Shown here: one piece after another, positions 9,837-23,864 of the stretch
Layout of the letters: each line of letters opens with the position of its first letter
Numbering within the stretch: position 1 is the first letter of the stretch
DNA from: Blasia pusilla
Taxonomy: Eukaryota > Marchantiophyta > Marchantiopsida > Blasiales
Direction: 5' to 3'
DNA length: 64,000 bases
Assembly (NCBI GenBank): GCA_050084515.1
Contig: CM114273.1
Coordinates: forward strand, 9,796,001 to 9,860,000
Notes under the pieces: model-generated
What the model saw: only the letters and a program-made list of their open reading frames with translations
What the model was told of the DNA's origin: nothing
Database searches by the model: none
Made by a program: the position numbers and the translations under genes

Positions 9837-12615
9837 ATGTGGAATATACGCGGCCTTTCAACAACAAAGTATGTGAGTGCTCTACCAGTTTGGGAGATGG
9901 CGGACATCATCAATATTATGGATACTTGGGAACATGAGAGCAATACTATGGCAGAGATGCAAGGGTTTACTTTAGTGGAATCGACATGGAACCAAAGAAG
10001 GCAACGGGCTGGAAGGAGTTAGGGCGGTGTTGCTACTTTTGTCAGGTCTTAATTTCTACCTTTGATATAGCTAAAAGATCAAGATATTGGGGGCTAATAT
10101 CATTGGTTACGTCTTGGTTTGGTTGGGGGATCTTATTGTTATTTGGCAGTCTGTTATTTTGCACCACTATCCATGCCCATCTACTCAACACGCACGTACA
10201 ATCAAAGTCAACCGTTCCATCGACTTATTGGGGATGTTCTCAAATATCAAAGCAAAGGTGAAGTCTTTCTAGTTGGGGATTTCAATGCTCACACACGTAC
10301 TGCTCAATTTACCCAATTCAGTGATTCCTTGACTTCTCCTCTTCTCGAAAAACATGAGGATGGTTTGTGGTCTAGAATCTCTTCAGATCTTTCTACAAAT
10401 CCTTTGAGAGAGCATTTTTTAACCTTCGGAGCGACTTGTAATTTGAAATTTTTTAATGGGACCCCTCATTTTCCCAACTCTCACTCCAATACGTGTTTCT
10501 CCTCTACCGGCCCTAGCACCATCGATTATCTTCTGTCCTTGCCCGCTAATAGCTCTCTTATCTCTACATTTGTTATTTTAGAACCTCGGCTGAATCAGAT
10601 GATGCACCTCTTTTGTTTACTCTCTCACTATCAAAGGCAATTCCTCTCACGACATGTCAATCTCTTTTAGCTTCTCCCAAGTTTCGCTTAGATCCTGGTA
10701 AAAAAGATCTTTATATGCTATATTTACAAGAACTCTTGACTCGCATTGTATGGAGCCCGGATCCACACGCGGCAAGCTTGCAACTAACCGAATTGATCAA
10801 AAATACTACATCTAAGTTCTTTTCGCGGCATAGGGAGAGAAGTGCAAGGAGGCTGACTTGTAATGGGTGGTTTGACTCTGAATGCAAGCAAGAAAGGGTA
10901 AGATCAGTGCACAAATCTTTGGATATCCAAAGTCGGCTTATTATGACGAGCCTTTCCAAATACTTAGTGAAATCTAAGAAACGAGCTTTCTTGCGGCGGA
11001 AGCAAGAGTCCTTGACAAGGGAGCTCCATGAGGACCCCAAATCATTTTGGACACGGTTAGTAGTACGGTCTTTAAAACCTACCCTTGATCCCAAGTCTTT
11101 GATCTCTTTTGCCGAAAAGCTTTATTTCTTCCCCGATGCTACATCTATGCCACGTTGTGAAGGAATACCTAGATTATTCTCTGAAGCAAAGATGATGACT
11201 CAACTAAGAAGATTAGCAAATGGTAAATGTGAGGATTTGGATGGTCTTTCTATTGAAATTTTCAAGTGGGGAGGAGATTCTATTGGACCCATCCTCACCA
11301 AAGTATTGGGCGATGTTGCTATCTATGGTTTTCCTTCAACCTCGTGGCTACGGGAGATTGATCATATTCACAAATCAAGAAGGAAGGACTTGTTGACAAA
11401 CTATCATACTATCATGATGGGTAGTGTTTTTACCAAGCTGTTTGGGAAATTCGTGGAGTCAAAGTTGAGCGCATAGACAGAGTCTTTCCAAAAGAGAGCA
11501 CAAGTCCAAGCTGATTTTCGCCCAACACATAACATCATCGACCATATCTTGGCCTTGCGTATTTTATGGGATAAATCTAAGGGCAATGGGAAAGCTTTGT
11601 TTTGCAGTTTCATCGATTTCAAGAAAACTTTTGATATCGTACCTCGTAAGCTCTTATGGGATACGCTGCAAGCCATTGGAGTATCACCAAATCTTCTAGC
11701 AGTCCTAGCCACGTTGTACCATTGTGTTCGGGCCAAGATCAAAGGTTCACAAACTCAAGAGATCTTGAGTACCATCGGAATCATTCAAGGTTGCCCTCTC
11801 TCCCCTACTTTATTTGGAGTTTTCATAGATGATATCGAAAAATGTTTGGAGGAATGTGATAGTGAAGGTGTCAAGTTTGGAGACTTTGTCATCAAAGCTC
11901 TATTGTATACAGATGATATCATATTACTAGCACGTGATGACACTAGTTTACAAAAACACCTCGACACTTTGGCAAGGTTTCGTACCCAAAATTCTAAGTT
12001 CTCGTTCTTTTACAAAGGTCTACAATTAGAACAAGTGAAGAGTTACAAATATTTAAGCATTGATTTTTTTCATGACTATACTTGGGCACTTTGCGTGCAA
12101 AAGAGAGAAGCAGCTCGTTACAAAGCTCTATATCCATTTAAATCGGTGTAGAAAAGCTCATCTTATGTCTTGGGATCTTAGCAAGTTCTTATTTAAGAGT
12201 TTAGTGTTGACGGTGGTCTTATATGGGACCCAAGTTTGGAGCCCTAATTATAAGAAGACAAGTTGGGACCGCGTGGAGAGGATGCAAAAGATCTTTCTAT
12301 AAGAAGAATTAGATGTAAGAAATCAAACTATTTATGCTATTCTTCTTACGAAAATAGGTGTCTTCCTCTAGAGGCTGAAGTTTTTTACTTGGCCATCACT
12401 TATATCGCAAGGGTGAGATCTCTTGATGTTTTTCACCTCCCTCATCAAACTTTGCGAGCCACACGTTCTGTAGGATGGATGAAGGATGTAGTGACTTGGT
12501 CTTCAAAGTGAAATGTGGCGGAACGCGATTGGGACTTGAAACCGAAAGCATTCTGCGAGCATCTACAGAAGCAATTTCTCAACATTATTTGGAGCATCTC
12601 GGATATAAAAATGGA
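9837..12615 (+). pseudogene. LINE ORF2: endonuclease and reverse transcriptase
   Basis: This begins about 20 bases after the ORF1 stop with MWNIRGLST, the start typical of an APE-type endonuclease. Later endonuclease landmarks are LAVCYFAPLSMPIYST and EVFLVGDFNAHT, in shifted frames. The RT part has FIDFKKTFDIVPRKLLWD, IQGCPLSPTLFGVF and the catalytic box YTDDIILLA (YADD in a fragment at 60.9-61.0 kb). It then reads SYKYLSIDF and VVLYGTQVW. Several frame changes are needed to follow it, plus a stop near 11,474. The C-terminal Cys-His region is lost. The enzyme nicks target DNA and reverse transcribes the element RNA from the nick. This copy is dead. Confidence 0.8.
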
Positions 12616-14366
12616 CACAAAAATCCCCCACATGAATTCATCCATGCTAACTTCTACACTGGAGCAATGACCTTTCAGTAGACATCTCACATCATATAAT
12701 TTGTTACAGTTTCTGCAATTTGTCGTTATATTTGATGGCAGTTTGTAAACTTTTAAACAAAACTTAGACTAGTTCACATTCAGTTTTAGCATATGTTGGA
12801 GCTTAATGAGAGAAGGATCGTGATACCTGATTTAGCACAAGAAGAATGAAAAAGAAAATTATGGTGTTACACGAGATTTCAACACAATACTAAGCAAAAA
12901 AATAAACAGTGGAATATGACATTTCCATTACTTCAGGAAATACAGAAGATCAAATCACATTGAATACTGTATTTAACACTACTTCTCGGCACTTACCAAC
13001 AATCATTAGGGCAATCACACTAGCTACATATTCATGACAAACTTATCTCCCCTCAAATGGTTCACACTTTCTTAGATTCTGTTCAGAATATTATAAACCA
13101 TAAAACCATATTCAATTGAGATGGTCAGAATATTAACTTTCCCTCTTGCATATCTTTCATTGAATTATGCAGAAATTAGTTCAGTCTTTACCTCAAAATT
13201 ACACCAAAAGGTGGTGATCATCGAAGTCAACCTTACTCCACTCCGGATTTAAACTACCTCTAAACAATGTCGAGGATGTAGTAACGGAAGATATTTCAAC
13301 CAATCTAAATCGATCGAATTTGACCAACATATCTTTGATTCCAAAGGCAAATAGAAGCATATCCCACTAGGAGGAGACAACCTCATGTTGTACATCTTGG
13401 GGGGCAAGAGTCCAGGGTGGGCGAGGGAGGCAATGCATGAAATAGCTCTTCATATCACAAAAAAAGTCTCTATGTCGGTTACAAGGATGTGGTATACAAA
13501 AGTTGACTGTAGGTAGAAACTGTGTAACAGCTATTAATAGTCAGAAACATCCAACATTACTACAGATGAATACAAAGATGACTTCATCCTCTAAGATAAA
13601 CTACACCTGTCCACCTATGATTAGCATACAAGAAAGAGGCGCTCATATATCTCTCAAGCATTTGTCAGACAACAAAATTGACAGCAAGACCTTCCGGAAG
13701 GCATGTATAAATGCCTTATGATGAATACATCAAGGTTCAAAAACCTCAGTTGCCACACATTCTACTTCACAAGGTTCCTAATAGTTCTATTCCTAATAGT
13801 TCTAAAACATAGTTCGTGCGAGGAAAAGTAAAATGGGATGGAATTTCAAAATTATAATCCAAGAAAAAACAGCCATAGATCCCTAAATCGTCCCAACTCT
13901 TCACTACAATCCAGATTTTTGTAATGAAGAATTTTCAAACACAAGCAGCTAAGGAACTTGGAAATGTTCCTATCCTTACCACTTTTGCTCAGATATTTTA
14001 CAGCTGACCTTCAATTGCCTTGGCTAGGAATGCCATAATATCAGAGGGCAATGAGCCCTGGTAGAATGGTTTTCAGGAGTAAGCTAAATGTACACATAAA
14101 CTAGACAAGCTTTCAGCTATGCACATCCCCAATCAAGTGTTTCACTTATCTGGCTCAGAACACTTTCCTACCCCTATGTGACAAAACCTCCCGGAGTGTA
14201 TGCTACCGAGTCTGCCATAACAACGTGAAACTCCTCCACATCACTTGTAGGTTTACATGCCATTACTGGCAGAGTACAGACAATTGTCTCTACAGAAAGA
14301 CGAATCTCTTAAAAGGCTTAACGGGCTAAAATTAATCCTCGAGTTGAGGAAGAGCTCCCAACTACT
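12616..14366. other. no gene seen; includes probable 3' UTR of DEG15
   Basis: AT-rich sequence with no supported frame. The end nearest 14,367 should hold the 3' untranslated region and polyadenylation signals of the minus-strand protease gene. I cannot place its end. Confidence 0.4.
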
Positions 14367-17300
14367 TCACAAACGGCTACAAAACTTTTGACTGGATAGA
14401 CTACCAGCCATAATATGGGAAAGGACCTTCGTTGGTGATTGCAGCTGACTGGATTCGACTAATGGTGCCTGCCGAAGAGGAAGTTCCACACCTTTCTCAG
14501 CAATAAATTTGGCGAATCGCATACCTCTTGGAGGGTCTTTCTTTTGATGATCCCTCAGTGAATTTGTTTGGGTTGCAGGAAGCTGAGGAGCGTAAGGTGT
14601 TACTGTAGATGGGATAGGCTGGACATCAGGTTGTGGTGGGGTTGAGGGTACCAACGCCCAAACTGCAGAGAGCAATTTGTCTGGTTTGTCCAGTTCTGAT
14701 AGCATCGCTAGATCTCCACAATCTGTCAAGCATAACAGCATGACATCTCAGCCACAAACAAAAGCTTACTTCCTAAAGCTGTTAGTCATTGTCTAATCTA
14801 ACCCTTCTGGATTCCAACCATCCTCCAAGCCACACACATATGCACACAACACACAAACATCGTTGTCCTTGCAACCTGTTAAAAATAGATCTTTCAAAAA
14901 GCTGTTAACTTACACTCCTAAAACTTGTGCTCTGGCAACTTCCTACCGATCTCAAAGCAAGTACAGATACATGAAAATTGACCTTTCGAGGCGAAGTCAA
15001 AGATGGGCACCAAAGCCGCGAAGGGAACACTGAAGTTAAGAAAGGGTATCACACTTCCTCCGCTGTGTCGTGCATTACTACACCCAAGATTGTCACCATT
15101 ATACCACACTTTGTTAGGGTCAAGCAACAAACACCATCAAAATATTCCCAAAATTGACTTCGCACATAAGTGACTGTGTCTTATCTAGCTATGACAAACT
15201 CATAATTTACCATCTCAAAATATCAACAACTTTAGCATCTAAACACTTCCTGAGTGTAATGGATACAGATAAGATAGGAGAGTACATTTGAGACTAAGGC
15301 AGTTCCTGTGGTCGCACCTTGTGACCAAGCCTATCATTCGTCCTTCACTGTTAACAACAGCACCTCCACTGCCTCCTGGATGTACCGCTGCTGTGGTCTG
15401 GAGCATGGCTGGGCTTAGGGGCCGAATGTCACCATCCTCTCCCACACGATTTTGTACCAGTGCCTGACGTCCCGCTTTAACAACTCTTGCTACCACGCCT
15501 ACACTTACAGATGGACATAGCTCTGGAAAAGATCCTCAGTGCATGAGTTCATGAGCAGAGATGAAAACCTACACTTCTTAAATGTTAGAAAGACGGAAAT
15601 GACTAACTTAAGAGAATCTGTCACTAAGAGGGAACCTATACTTGGAATGTGTACATGAAACAGAAAGGCTTGGCAAGAGCAAAATCCCGTACAGCTGTTA
15701 CTCAAAGGATGGTGACAAATGGTGCAAACCACTAAAGACCTTTCTGTCTGTGAATGGTGGGCAGTTTGTACCTGCACGGGGGCCAAAGAGGCCATGGCCA
15801 ATAACAACTGCTATAGAACCTGGGCGAGGGCATGATTCCTCTGGAGTGATTGGGCACAATCCAGGCGGCGCAGCAACGAGCTGCAACAAGGCAATGTCCA
15901 ATGGTCCTTTTGACACATAGATGGCCTTGGCATCATGCCAGGAGCGTGGCTGTGGATACTCCAGTCGAATCCTAATGCGCTGGTAGCCTCTCCTCAACTC
16001 AGTGCTGTCATTTACTTCTGCTTGGGCAGATCTCCCAAAATTGAAGGGAGGAGAGGATGTCTGAGAGAAAAAGACGTATCCCTGTACATTCTCTGTACAT
16101 CCATGGTCTTCCCCACCCGTTGCATCAATATTATTTGGTTTAGCAAAGGGACTTCCACTAGTAGAGCACTGATCATGCTCAACCATGCCCTCAACTCCCC
16201 CAGAAGATTCAACCTCATGATTAGATAGAAGAGTGTGATGATGAGAGGAGCGCATTTTTCCAAATCGCCAAGGCTCTAAAAGGTGCGCATTTGTAAGTAT
16301 CAAGCCACTGTTACTGAGGACTACTCCAGAGGCCCAGGCTCCATCCCCGATAGTAACCAGCACAACTGAATCTAAAGCCCGCGAAATTGCTGGTGACCTA
16401 TCAACCCTTGGTACAGACTCAGGAAATGGAAATGGTATGGTTCCTCTACAAGAATCAGCCTCAAGGGAACTAGCTCCCCCAGTGGATCTGGTTGGATTGA
16501 TGTTATGGGTGTCGATGTTGAGAGACTGTTGCAGTGATGGTACTCCCAGTGTAACTCCAGCTTGGAGAAGAGCTGGTGATAGCACATCTGACGTCATTAC
16601 CAGCTGCAAATGCAACAATTTACTCATCAATGTAACTGCTCGTTCAGAATTCTACAACAGTTCTCACATGTAGTCAACTACAAGCACAATACACAAAAAC
16701 TGCTGCTACTATGACATTGTTTCTTCGAAATAATTTTCATACCTGAACTTCTGCAGTACCCGCTCTTTGACGAAGAGGTCTGATTAGCATACCAACAAGC
16801 GCACCTTGCTCATCAAAAACAGGACCACCTTCCATTCCTACAATCAGGACAAAGTTCACAAATACCGGAAAGTTGAGTCACACCCTCCATCCAGTCACAG
16901 AATTTTAGGAAGCCATTCATTAGACTACACCAAATAGGCCAACACTGAACTCAGAGATAGCCACTCGATAAACCTCTTTGCAAGAAAAGTATTTGATTAA
17001 AGCATGATCGTGATTTCCAACAGTGAATTCAAGAGCATGCCAGATTACCGGACAGTAAAATGGACCTAAAGGTAACCCATGGTTGTATACAGAGTCCACT
17101 GGAACATACCTGGAAGACATCGGACATCGGCCATCAAGAGGGCAACCGGCTTCGAGGTAGGAGGCCAGCAATTAGACACAACACCTGCTGACAAGCTGAC
17201 AACATTTTCAATTGTTCAAATCAAAACAGTAGTCCCATGGGTTTGATAATGTACATGCTTTAACCCCTTGCGTTAAAGTGGAGTCATTAGCAATAAATTG

Positions 17301-20300
17301 ATCACAACGCCTCCATGCTCAGTCAGTCATCATGATCAACTCTATCCCTCAGCCAAAATGATCTGTCATGCCCACATTCACGGCTTACGATGACTTGTTC
17401 TGACCAAACCCAGAAATACAGTTATGACCCTAGAAAGCTACCAAGATTGAATTATCCATATTTCCCAGATGAGTGATAAGCCTCGATTCCTCTCACCTGT
17501 TGTGGAAATGTAAAGGTGAAAGTGCTCCAAAAGGAGAGCCAACAGCCAACAAAAAATCTCCTCGTTTCAGACATCCAATCATGGCCGAGTTAATGGAAAC
17601 CTGCAACATAAAGAAATAAGTGCCCAGCCTTGATAAGTGAACGCTATGCAAGTGATATGAGTCCCAATAATAAGCAACAAATACAGCAGGACCAAGATGT
17701 TTTTAGGCTGAAAGTAGTAAAGATATAATATCCGACAAGATTGACACCAAAATAGTTGGCAATGAAACAACCTTATGTCCCAACATCTCACGACTATGAA
17801 ATAGCTGGCTTGAATCAGTAGTAGAGCAAGGTTTTAGATCAGCCACAAACCTGTCTAGGTTCATCCGGAGTCATGTACAGACATTTCACACACTAGTTTA
17901 CTACACTCAAACGACCTAATCTAAGGACAGGTACCATGTAGAGAAAGACTATGTCAATTCCACATTTCTTGAGAAAAACCAATTACAAAAACAGAGCACA
18001 TTATACACCTGAGTACAGGGGATACAATTGCGACATAGAAGCTTACAGGCAGCTCTTCCACACTACTTCAACACAAGAAAGCAACTGAACTCATTAAGCA
18101 GCACCTGTCATACATAGCCTTGCAACGATCTGAAAGTTTCATCCCACCCCCTGGTTTAAGGATACTAGTGACTGAGAAGGGTGCCAACAAAGAACCAAGG
18201 GAAGAAAGCGCCGTATGAGAGGAGGGAGAACCTCTCATATACTGTGAGTGTTCACCTTCAAGGGTATTGGTGTGACCCTTCCAGGTATCAGGCAACTTTT
18301 TTTATGACACTAAGTAACTTCACCAATCAGGACCCATGAAATAGCTTTGGGCAGTGGATCTAGGCTCCTGAACCACACAGCTTAACAATCTTGGTGTAGG
18401 ATGTTCCTCTTTGCTTAAAAAAATTTAGCAAACGTGACCAGATAATGGCTAGAATTTGACAATTAGAGAGAAATCTAGATAATCGACATGAAAATTGCAA
18501 GCATATAGGATGATTGTCGCTAGTAACCTTTGAAGGCTTTGACTGCTCACATGCTTGCTGAAGGAGACTGTCTTGAAAATTTCTGCTAGCAAAGCCAGGT
18601 CGGTCACACAAGCTTAAGATTGCCACTCTCGTTGCTGTCATCGCTAAATTGCCTACTCTAATTCCATTTGTGGCAGCCGATCCGAACATCGGTTCCCTAT
18701 CACCCACAGCCCAGCGCCTTGACGGTTCATCCACCTGGAAACCAGCAACACTCAGCCTCAGCTCAAATATGTTGTCTGGTTAAGGCTATTAATCAAATTC
18801 ACAAGCATGGACCAGAATCACCTTAAAAGTTTGTCTGGACTACCATCAACCCAACCCCAACAATAAGTACAAGCTGCTATAGTTACATGAATTCTAATCA
18901 CGTTGACGAGTCGGATTAGATGTGCTCTCAACTATAACAAGATCAAATAGGGCAGGGCATATCCCATTCTTCTTACAACAATTGCTCTGGATGTGTGTGC
19001 CCCCGCCCCAAGACCCTGCAATTGCGAATTGCCTTCCACTGGTGCAAGTGCCCAACCAATCTCCCAGGCTCCATCCACACTACCCCCATGGACATCTAGA
19101 AGACCTTGCAGAGCTGCTCCGGCTGCTGGGATGTCCATCTATCAAAAAGTGTAGAACAAAGATGGTTAGAAACAAACATCATCTACCATTCTACCTTGAA
19201 ATGATAAACTTTAAGGGGATTCATATCCAATTTCCAAATAAATTGTAGACAATAACTACATTTCCCTGAATAAAAATTAGACAGGCCTGTCAGACAATAC
19301 AGCCCGACCAGACTAGCTTAGAAAAAAAATTGACAGGATGTCTACATGAATTTTCTTTAAGTTCTTTCCAAAAGTGTGGCAATCTGGAACCTTCCCAATT
19401 CAAGTAGGGAATGAAAGATGTCCAAGCCAAATATTTACATAATATCATTGAACTTAGAAACGCATGGTACCCACCACTCTCTCAAGTTGAGCTGGTATCC
19501 AGCACTGTGAGGGATCTCCATCATCCATTGCCACCTACAACACCAACCATCGTATAGATATGTTGTCAACAAGTGTTACCTGTCAATCCAAAATAACTTC
19601 CCACTTCGAAGAGACCACTAGAAAGAGTTTCTCTAAGTACTCAAGGTCAAACTTGGAAGACTTCATTCTGCATACAGGACCTCAGCTCCTCTTGTATACA
19701 GGGAATTGCTACTGAAGATAGAAAATTGAAGTAAAGTACCCCACAACTCCAAACTTCCCAACATGATAGAAATGTGAGCCTCACACTCATCCATGATATA
19801 CAAGTGCTCATGACAACCATTACCCACAGAGAAGCTAACAAGGACACAACAAGTGGAGTTTGATTTTATCAAAGGTTTGGAACTAGACTCCAAATTTCCC
19901 AACAAGGTAGAAATGTGAGCCTTACCCTCATTCATGATATATAAGTGCTACTGACAACCGTAACCTACAGAGAAGCTGACAAGAACGCGACGAATGGACT
20001 TCAACCGTATCAAATATGCTTGGCACTAACCCCATGCAAGATTCACTGAATGCTCCTTTTGGGATAAGATGATGTAATCTGATCTTGTGTATTTATAGAA
20101 ATCAAATAGGAAATGCCAACGCTCCTTTTGGGATAAGATTATATAATCTGCTCTAGTATATTTATTAAAATCAAATAGGAAAAGCATGTAAATAATCCTT
20201 CATTATCCTCCTACCACAAAAGCTCAGACATACCTCGGCAAGGACATCGATTTCAGCTCCAGGAATCAATTTCGGGAAGTCTCTCACCTGAGACCAAAGA

Positions 20301-21194
20301 GGAAACATTATCAAGCAAAAAGGACACGCTCATCCAATTTAGTTCACTTGCGAACAATCCTTCACTTGCCCAGAAGAGACACATCCCAGGGAGAAACAGC
20401 CGAGACAGCATTTTCCATGACCACCGTGCTGCAAACATTCAGATATACACTCTGCCTTGAAAGAGCTAGAGCACGGCTCAGAAATTTAACTATTCTCTTA
20501 GGTTACCTCAACTGGAGCAGTCCCAAAAGGCTGCTGAGAAAGGAAAGGCTCAACGATAGAAGCACAAGTCACCACAATCACTGAAGAGCCAGCAACTGTG
20601 ATACTTCCAAATTGATTCATGGGAGATTGGACGACTTCTTCCTCTTTCCGTAAATCAGCAATTTTTAAGGAAAGAAACCCTGAAGCAGAAAGTGTGGTGT
20701 CCCCTGACCTGCATTGAATTTCGTACAATCTCCTTAAGATTTTCAAAAGTCATGGAGAAACTACACAAATCAACATATTCCACACACAAAATGTTGTACT
20801 GACATAAAGATGTTGTAGATTGCTAATCGTTTGAATGTAACATTGTACTACTCACTCAGTATGGAAAAAAGCATGTCTTCGCATCTTTCTCCCCTTAGGA
20901 TCCTGCTCGCAAACAGATTTACCGAATCGCTGAGAAGAGGACAAAGTTACTCAAACGAATCATTAATAATGGAGAAAATACTAAATTCACAAAGACGGGA
21001 GCGGATATATCACAGTGAGGAGGTTCCTTAACAAGAATGCGCCAGCAACCCTTTTCTCAACTGTGCACAATTCTGCACATCCCCCGCACTTAGGAAAACA
21101 AAAGTATACGTAGTTAGTAGTCTCTTACAGGTCCGTGTGCACGAACCATTACAGCAGCTGCATGGGCAGCGTCCATGGCTGCCTGAGGCACCAT
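14367..21194 (-). CDS. DEG15: DEG15 glyoxysomal/peroxisomal processing protease, 14 coding exons
   Basis: A trypsin-like serine protease that trims the PTS2 presequence from imported peroxisomal proteins. My exons, in transcript order, are 21194-21129, 20902-20856, 20708-20507, 20287-20234, 19534-19475, 19138-18977, 18734-18528, 17600-17497, 17195-17110, 16837-16743, 16603-15772, 15522-15318, 15077-14983 and 14722-14367. All introns are GT-AG, phases agree, and the total is 2571 nt or 856 aa. Landmarks: TLSASGF near residue 45, [35 protein letters not shown], the catalytic His in [14 protein letters not shown] (about 468), Asp in [10 protein letters not shown] (about 597) and Ser in [14 protein letters not shown] (about 690). 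The protein ends in Ser-Arg-Leu, a PTS1 signal. It is longer than the roughly 700-residue Arabidopsis protein as I remember it, partly from a His-rich, low-complexity stretch between His and Asp. I used ATG 21194; an in-frame ATG at 21176 is an alternative. Confidence 0.93.
19746..20190. repeat. two local tandem duplications in a DEG15 intron
   Basis: In the intron between exons 20234 and 19534, a unit of about 141 bp (starting actccaaa, containing gtagaaatgtgagcc or its variant) is present at 19746-19886 and again from 19887. A second unit of about 69 bp, starting ctccttttgggataagat, occurs at 20053 and 20122. Copies have diverged, so these are not very recent. Confidence 0.75.
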
Positions 21195-22892
21195 CTTACT
21201 GTCCAGCAGCGATGGCATCAGGCACAATCGGCACAGTTGTTCACTGCTGCATCACCCAGCCTCTGTTGGTTCCGAGGGGTGTATTAAAATGCCAACCATC
21301 CACTGCCTGTTAGAACCAAGAAGTAAACCGCAAATGTTGCACTCCCAGCGAAGCATGGCATTCTGCACGGAGCATCAACTCTTTGAGTCGAACTAAAAGG
21401 TTTCATCAGAAGTATGCCTTCATCCCGATGTCGTATTTGACAGAATGCTCCTGACACAAGACCTGAAAAGGCTCAGAAAACAGACGCCGGCTTATTACCT
21501 GTAAATAGTAACTTCTATCAGATTCTCCGCGATCTTGAGTCGGAAAAGGTTATTTTGACTCCTAGTCAAAAACATCAATGAAGCTTTCAATCCAGAGACC
21601 AACCTACACCAGATAAGCACAACGGTATAGGCATCCCAGCCAACAGGACTCTGTCCGGCACCAGAATTGAACGTATCCCGCTGCACTCGAAGACACATGT
21701 GTTCACGTTCTGGTATAATATTCACCTAGCATTGTCCCAGCGAAAATTCGTTCAACAAGCTCCCGATAATTAAGCTTACAAACATACTTAAGCCAAACCC
21801 AGGTACTTGGGACATCGCTCACTCAGCCTGGCGAGCTCGTAAATCTCATTATTCCAACGCAACTTGTAGAGTTCTATGACTGAAGGGCCTTGGCACGAAC
21901 AACACGCAAAAAAAATCCTCCAGAAAGAGTCGTGCTATTATTCCCCTTTGATGTGTGCTAAATCAAACAGCCTGCAATACGTCCTTGAGGTGAAATTGGG
22001 GTCGAAAAGTCGATGGGAATAAATTCAGACTTTACACGATAGCATCATATCCTGAACAGTATGCAGTTCGATACCAAATAGATGTATTTCAATGGGGCTC
22101 CTAATCAAAATTGAGTGGGAGGAACCAACTTGGAAGAATGGACTTTCTGCTGACCTTCTGCAGAAAGACCGCAAGCAACCACCGCGATTACGTTAACACA
22201 CGGCAGCTAAAGGTCGGAGAGAGCAGAGAAATGAAGCGCGCCAAGCTACCTTCCTCACCTCGCAAGCACCAAAATCCGAAGAGGAAACCAAGATAATAGA
22301 AAAGACTGCTCAACCGCGCGAGCAATATTTTGAAATGGCGGAATGCTCAAACTCGTCAAGGGGTGGAGCACAAGAGAAAGAACACAGAGGCCGCCGCCAG
22401 CGGAAAGGCACAAATTCTCACGCGCTACAGTTTAAATTCACGAAATAGGTAGAGCAACTCTCGACGAGAGAGCAATGCGAGCGAGAAGAGTTTCGAACGA
22501 AGAGAATGGTGGAGAAACGAGAGATTCTCTCCCAATTCCGATTCCGCTCTCTGTGAAGATGCAAAAATCTAGAAAGCAATCGGCCGGCATATCTGGGTGC
22601 CCACCTAGTTCCCGCACTCCTCTGCCATTCCCCCTCGGCGGGCTGCCTTGCTCCCTTACAGACTCTGCTCCTCACCAAGATCGACAATTCTGCCTGAATC
22701 TGCCCGCCCAGCGTAGGGAATCTGCTTGGTTCCCTCGTCCTTTCGTTTACCCCTACTTCTCCGTGTGTGCTGTTTCTTTCCTGTTCAGCTCTCCTGTCGA
22801 CTTCAATTGCCGGCGCGTCTACGATTTACATCCGCCCTCTACAAACCTTAATCTTTCCCTACGCTGTTCCGCTCCTACCCTCTCCTCTACAC
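21195..22892. other. 5' flank and probable promoter/5' UTR of DEG15; no gene seen
   Basis: This sequence lies upstream of the protease start on the minus strand. No frame is supported and no clear TATA box could be assigned. A non-coding first exon could lie here. Confidence 0.4.
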
Positions 22893-22920
22893 GCCACGCC
22901 ACGCCACGCCACGCCACTCA
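22893..22920. repeat. (CGCCA)n microsatellite
   Basis: About five perfect copies of a 5-bp cgcca unit within an otherwise unassigned GC-richer stretch. Confidence 0.85.
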
Positions 22921-23670
22921 GTGAAGCAAATCCACTGGATTTTCTTGGTCCTCGAGGATGAAATCCGGAAAGAAGTGTAATCCAATGGACACTTCACGTC
23001 AGCACCAGCAGCGTGGATGGCCTGGACAAAGGCTGGCTTGTTTTTTTCTTTCCTGTCGTTCTATTCATCATAAGGACCATCCAAAGACAGACGGCGGGAG
23101 TGAGGTGTGTGGGCAAGCACCTCCCTTGCGGAGGAGTGGCTAAACTTTCAGACGCGCTGCCCGAATCCCGATCTCTCGTCCACCATAGGAAACCAGACGG
23201 TCGTCACTGTTACTGGTACCAACGTGCCGCAACGTCAGTCAGCGAAAGGCCACATCTGCGCATACCGTTGGACGACAATTAGAGATGGAGACTGCTCAGG
23301 CCGATCGCATGCCAACGCTACTGGGTCCCGGACGGGATTGGCACAAGAGTAGGTACACGACTTTTGGGCGACGAAGGATAAGCGAAGCCATAAACCAAGC
23401 GTCGTCCCACATCCCTTCGCCAACTTCGCCGAGATAGCGTACTCACCGCGGCCGGGAGTCGAGATAGCATTCTTGACACCTTGCTTTTTTTTTAAAGAGA
23501 GTTCGCTCTTTTTCATCTTTTTCTCTTTCTTACGACCATGTGCGACCCCTTTTTTCGGGTTTTGAGTTTTACTTCGGAAAGACTAATAGTGTGGAGTAAT
23601 AGGAACACGGCTAAGACGTGATACTTTTGTGATATCAAATTAATGAAAAATTCATATTAGTACATGTTAA
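22921..23670. other. no gene seen
   Basis: Short frames on both strands but nothing recognisable. No repeat was noted. Confidence 0.4.
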
Positions 23671-23864
23671 CATCGGATTGTAAAAACTCATGTCTTATGA
23701 TCCATAAGCATGCAGAATAACTTGCATTTTGCAAGTTTCATAATTGGAACCTACATATTGTAGGGGACATCGGATTGTAAAAACTCATGTCTTATGATCC
23801 AGAAGCATGCAGAATAACTTGCATTTTGCAAGATCTATAGTTGGAACCTACTTATTATAGGGAA
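23671..23864. repeat. 97-bp tandem duplication
   Basis: Two head-to-tail units starting catcggattg at 23671 and 23768. They share the phrases ctcatgtcttatgatcca and gcatgcagaataacttgc and differ at a few positions. Confidence 0.9.

Larger units (their letters stand above)
8977..12615 (+). mobile_element. LINE retrotransposon copy A (non-LTR), 3'-truncated
   Basis: A nearly complete non-LTR element: leader, ORF1 (9054-9815), ORF2 with endonuclease and reverse transcriptase (9837 onward). It is co-linear with copy B at 46.2-50.5 kb. Similarity to copy B stops near 12,615, inside the C-terminal region, so the last part of ORF2, the 3' UTR and the (TTTACCA)n tail are missing. Loss of a LINE 3' end is not the usual 5' truncation. 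It points to a later deletion or recombination. Confidence 0.85.

Noticed and set aside
15642-16673. Plus-strand frames opposite the large protease exon
   Set aside because: They are antisense shadows of a clearly conserved DEG15 exon.
22475-22924. A 149-aa plus-strand frame
   Set aside because: It ends in the (CGCCA)n repeat, shows no domain, and lies upstream of the DEG15 start where non-coding sequence is expected.
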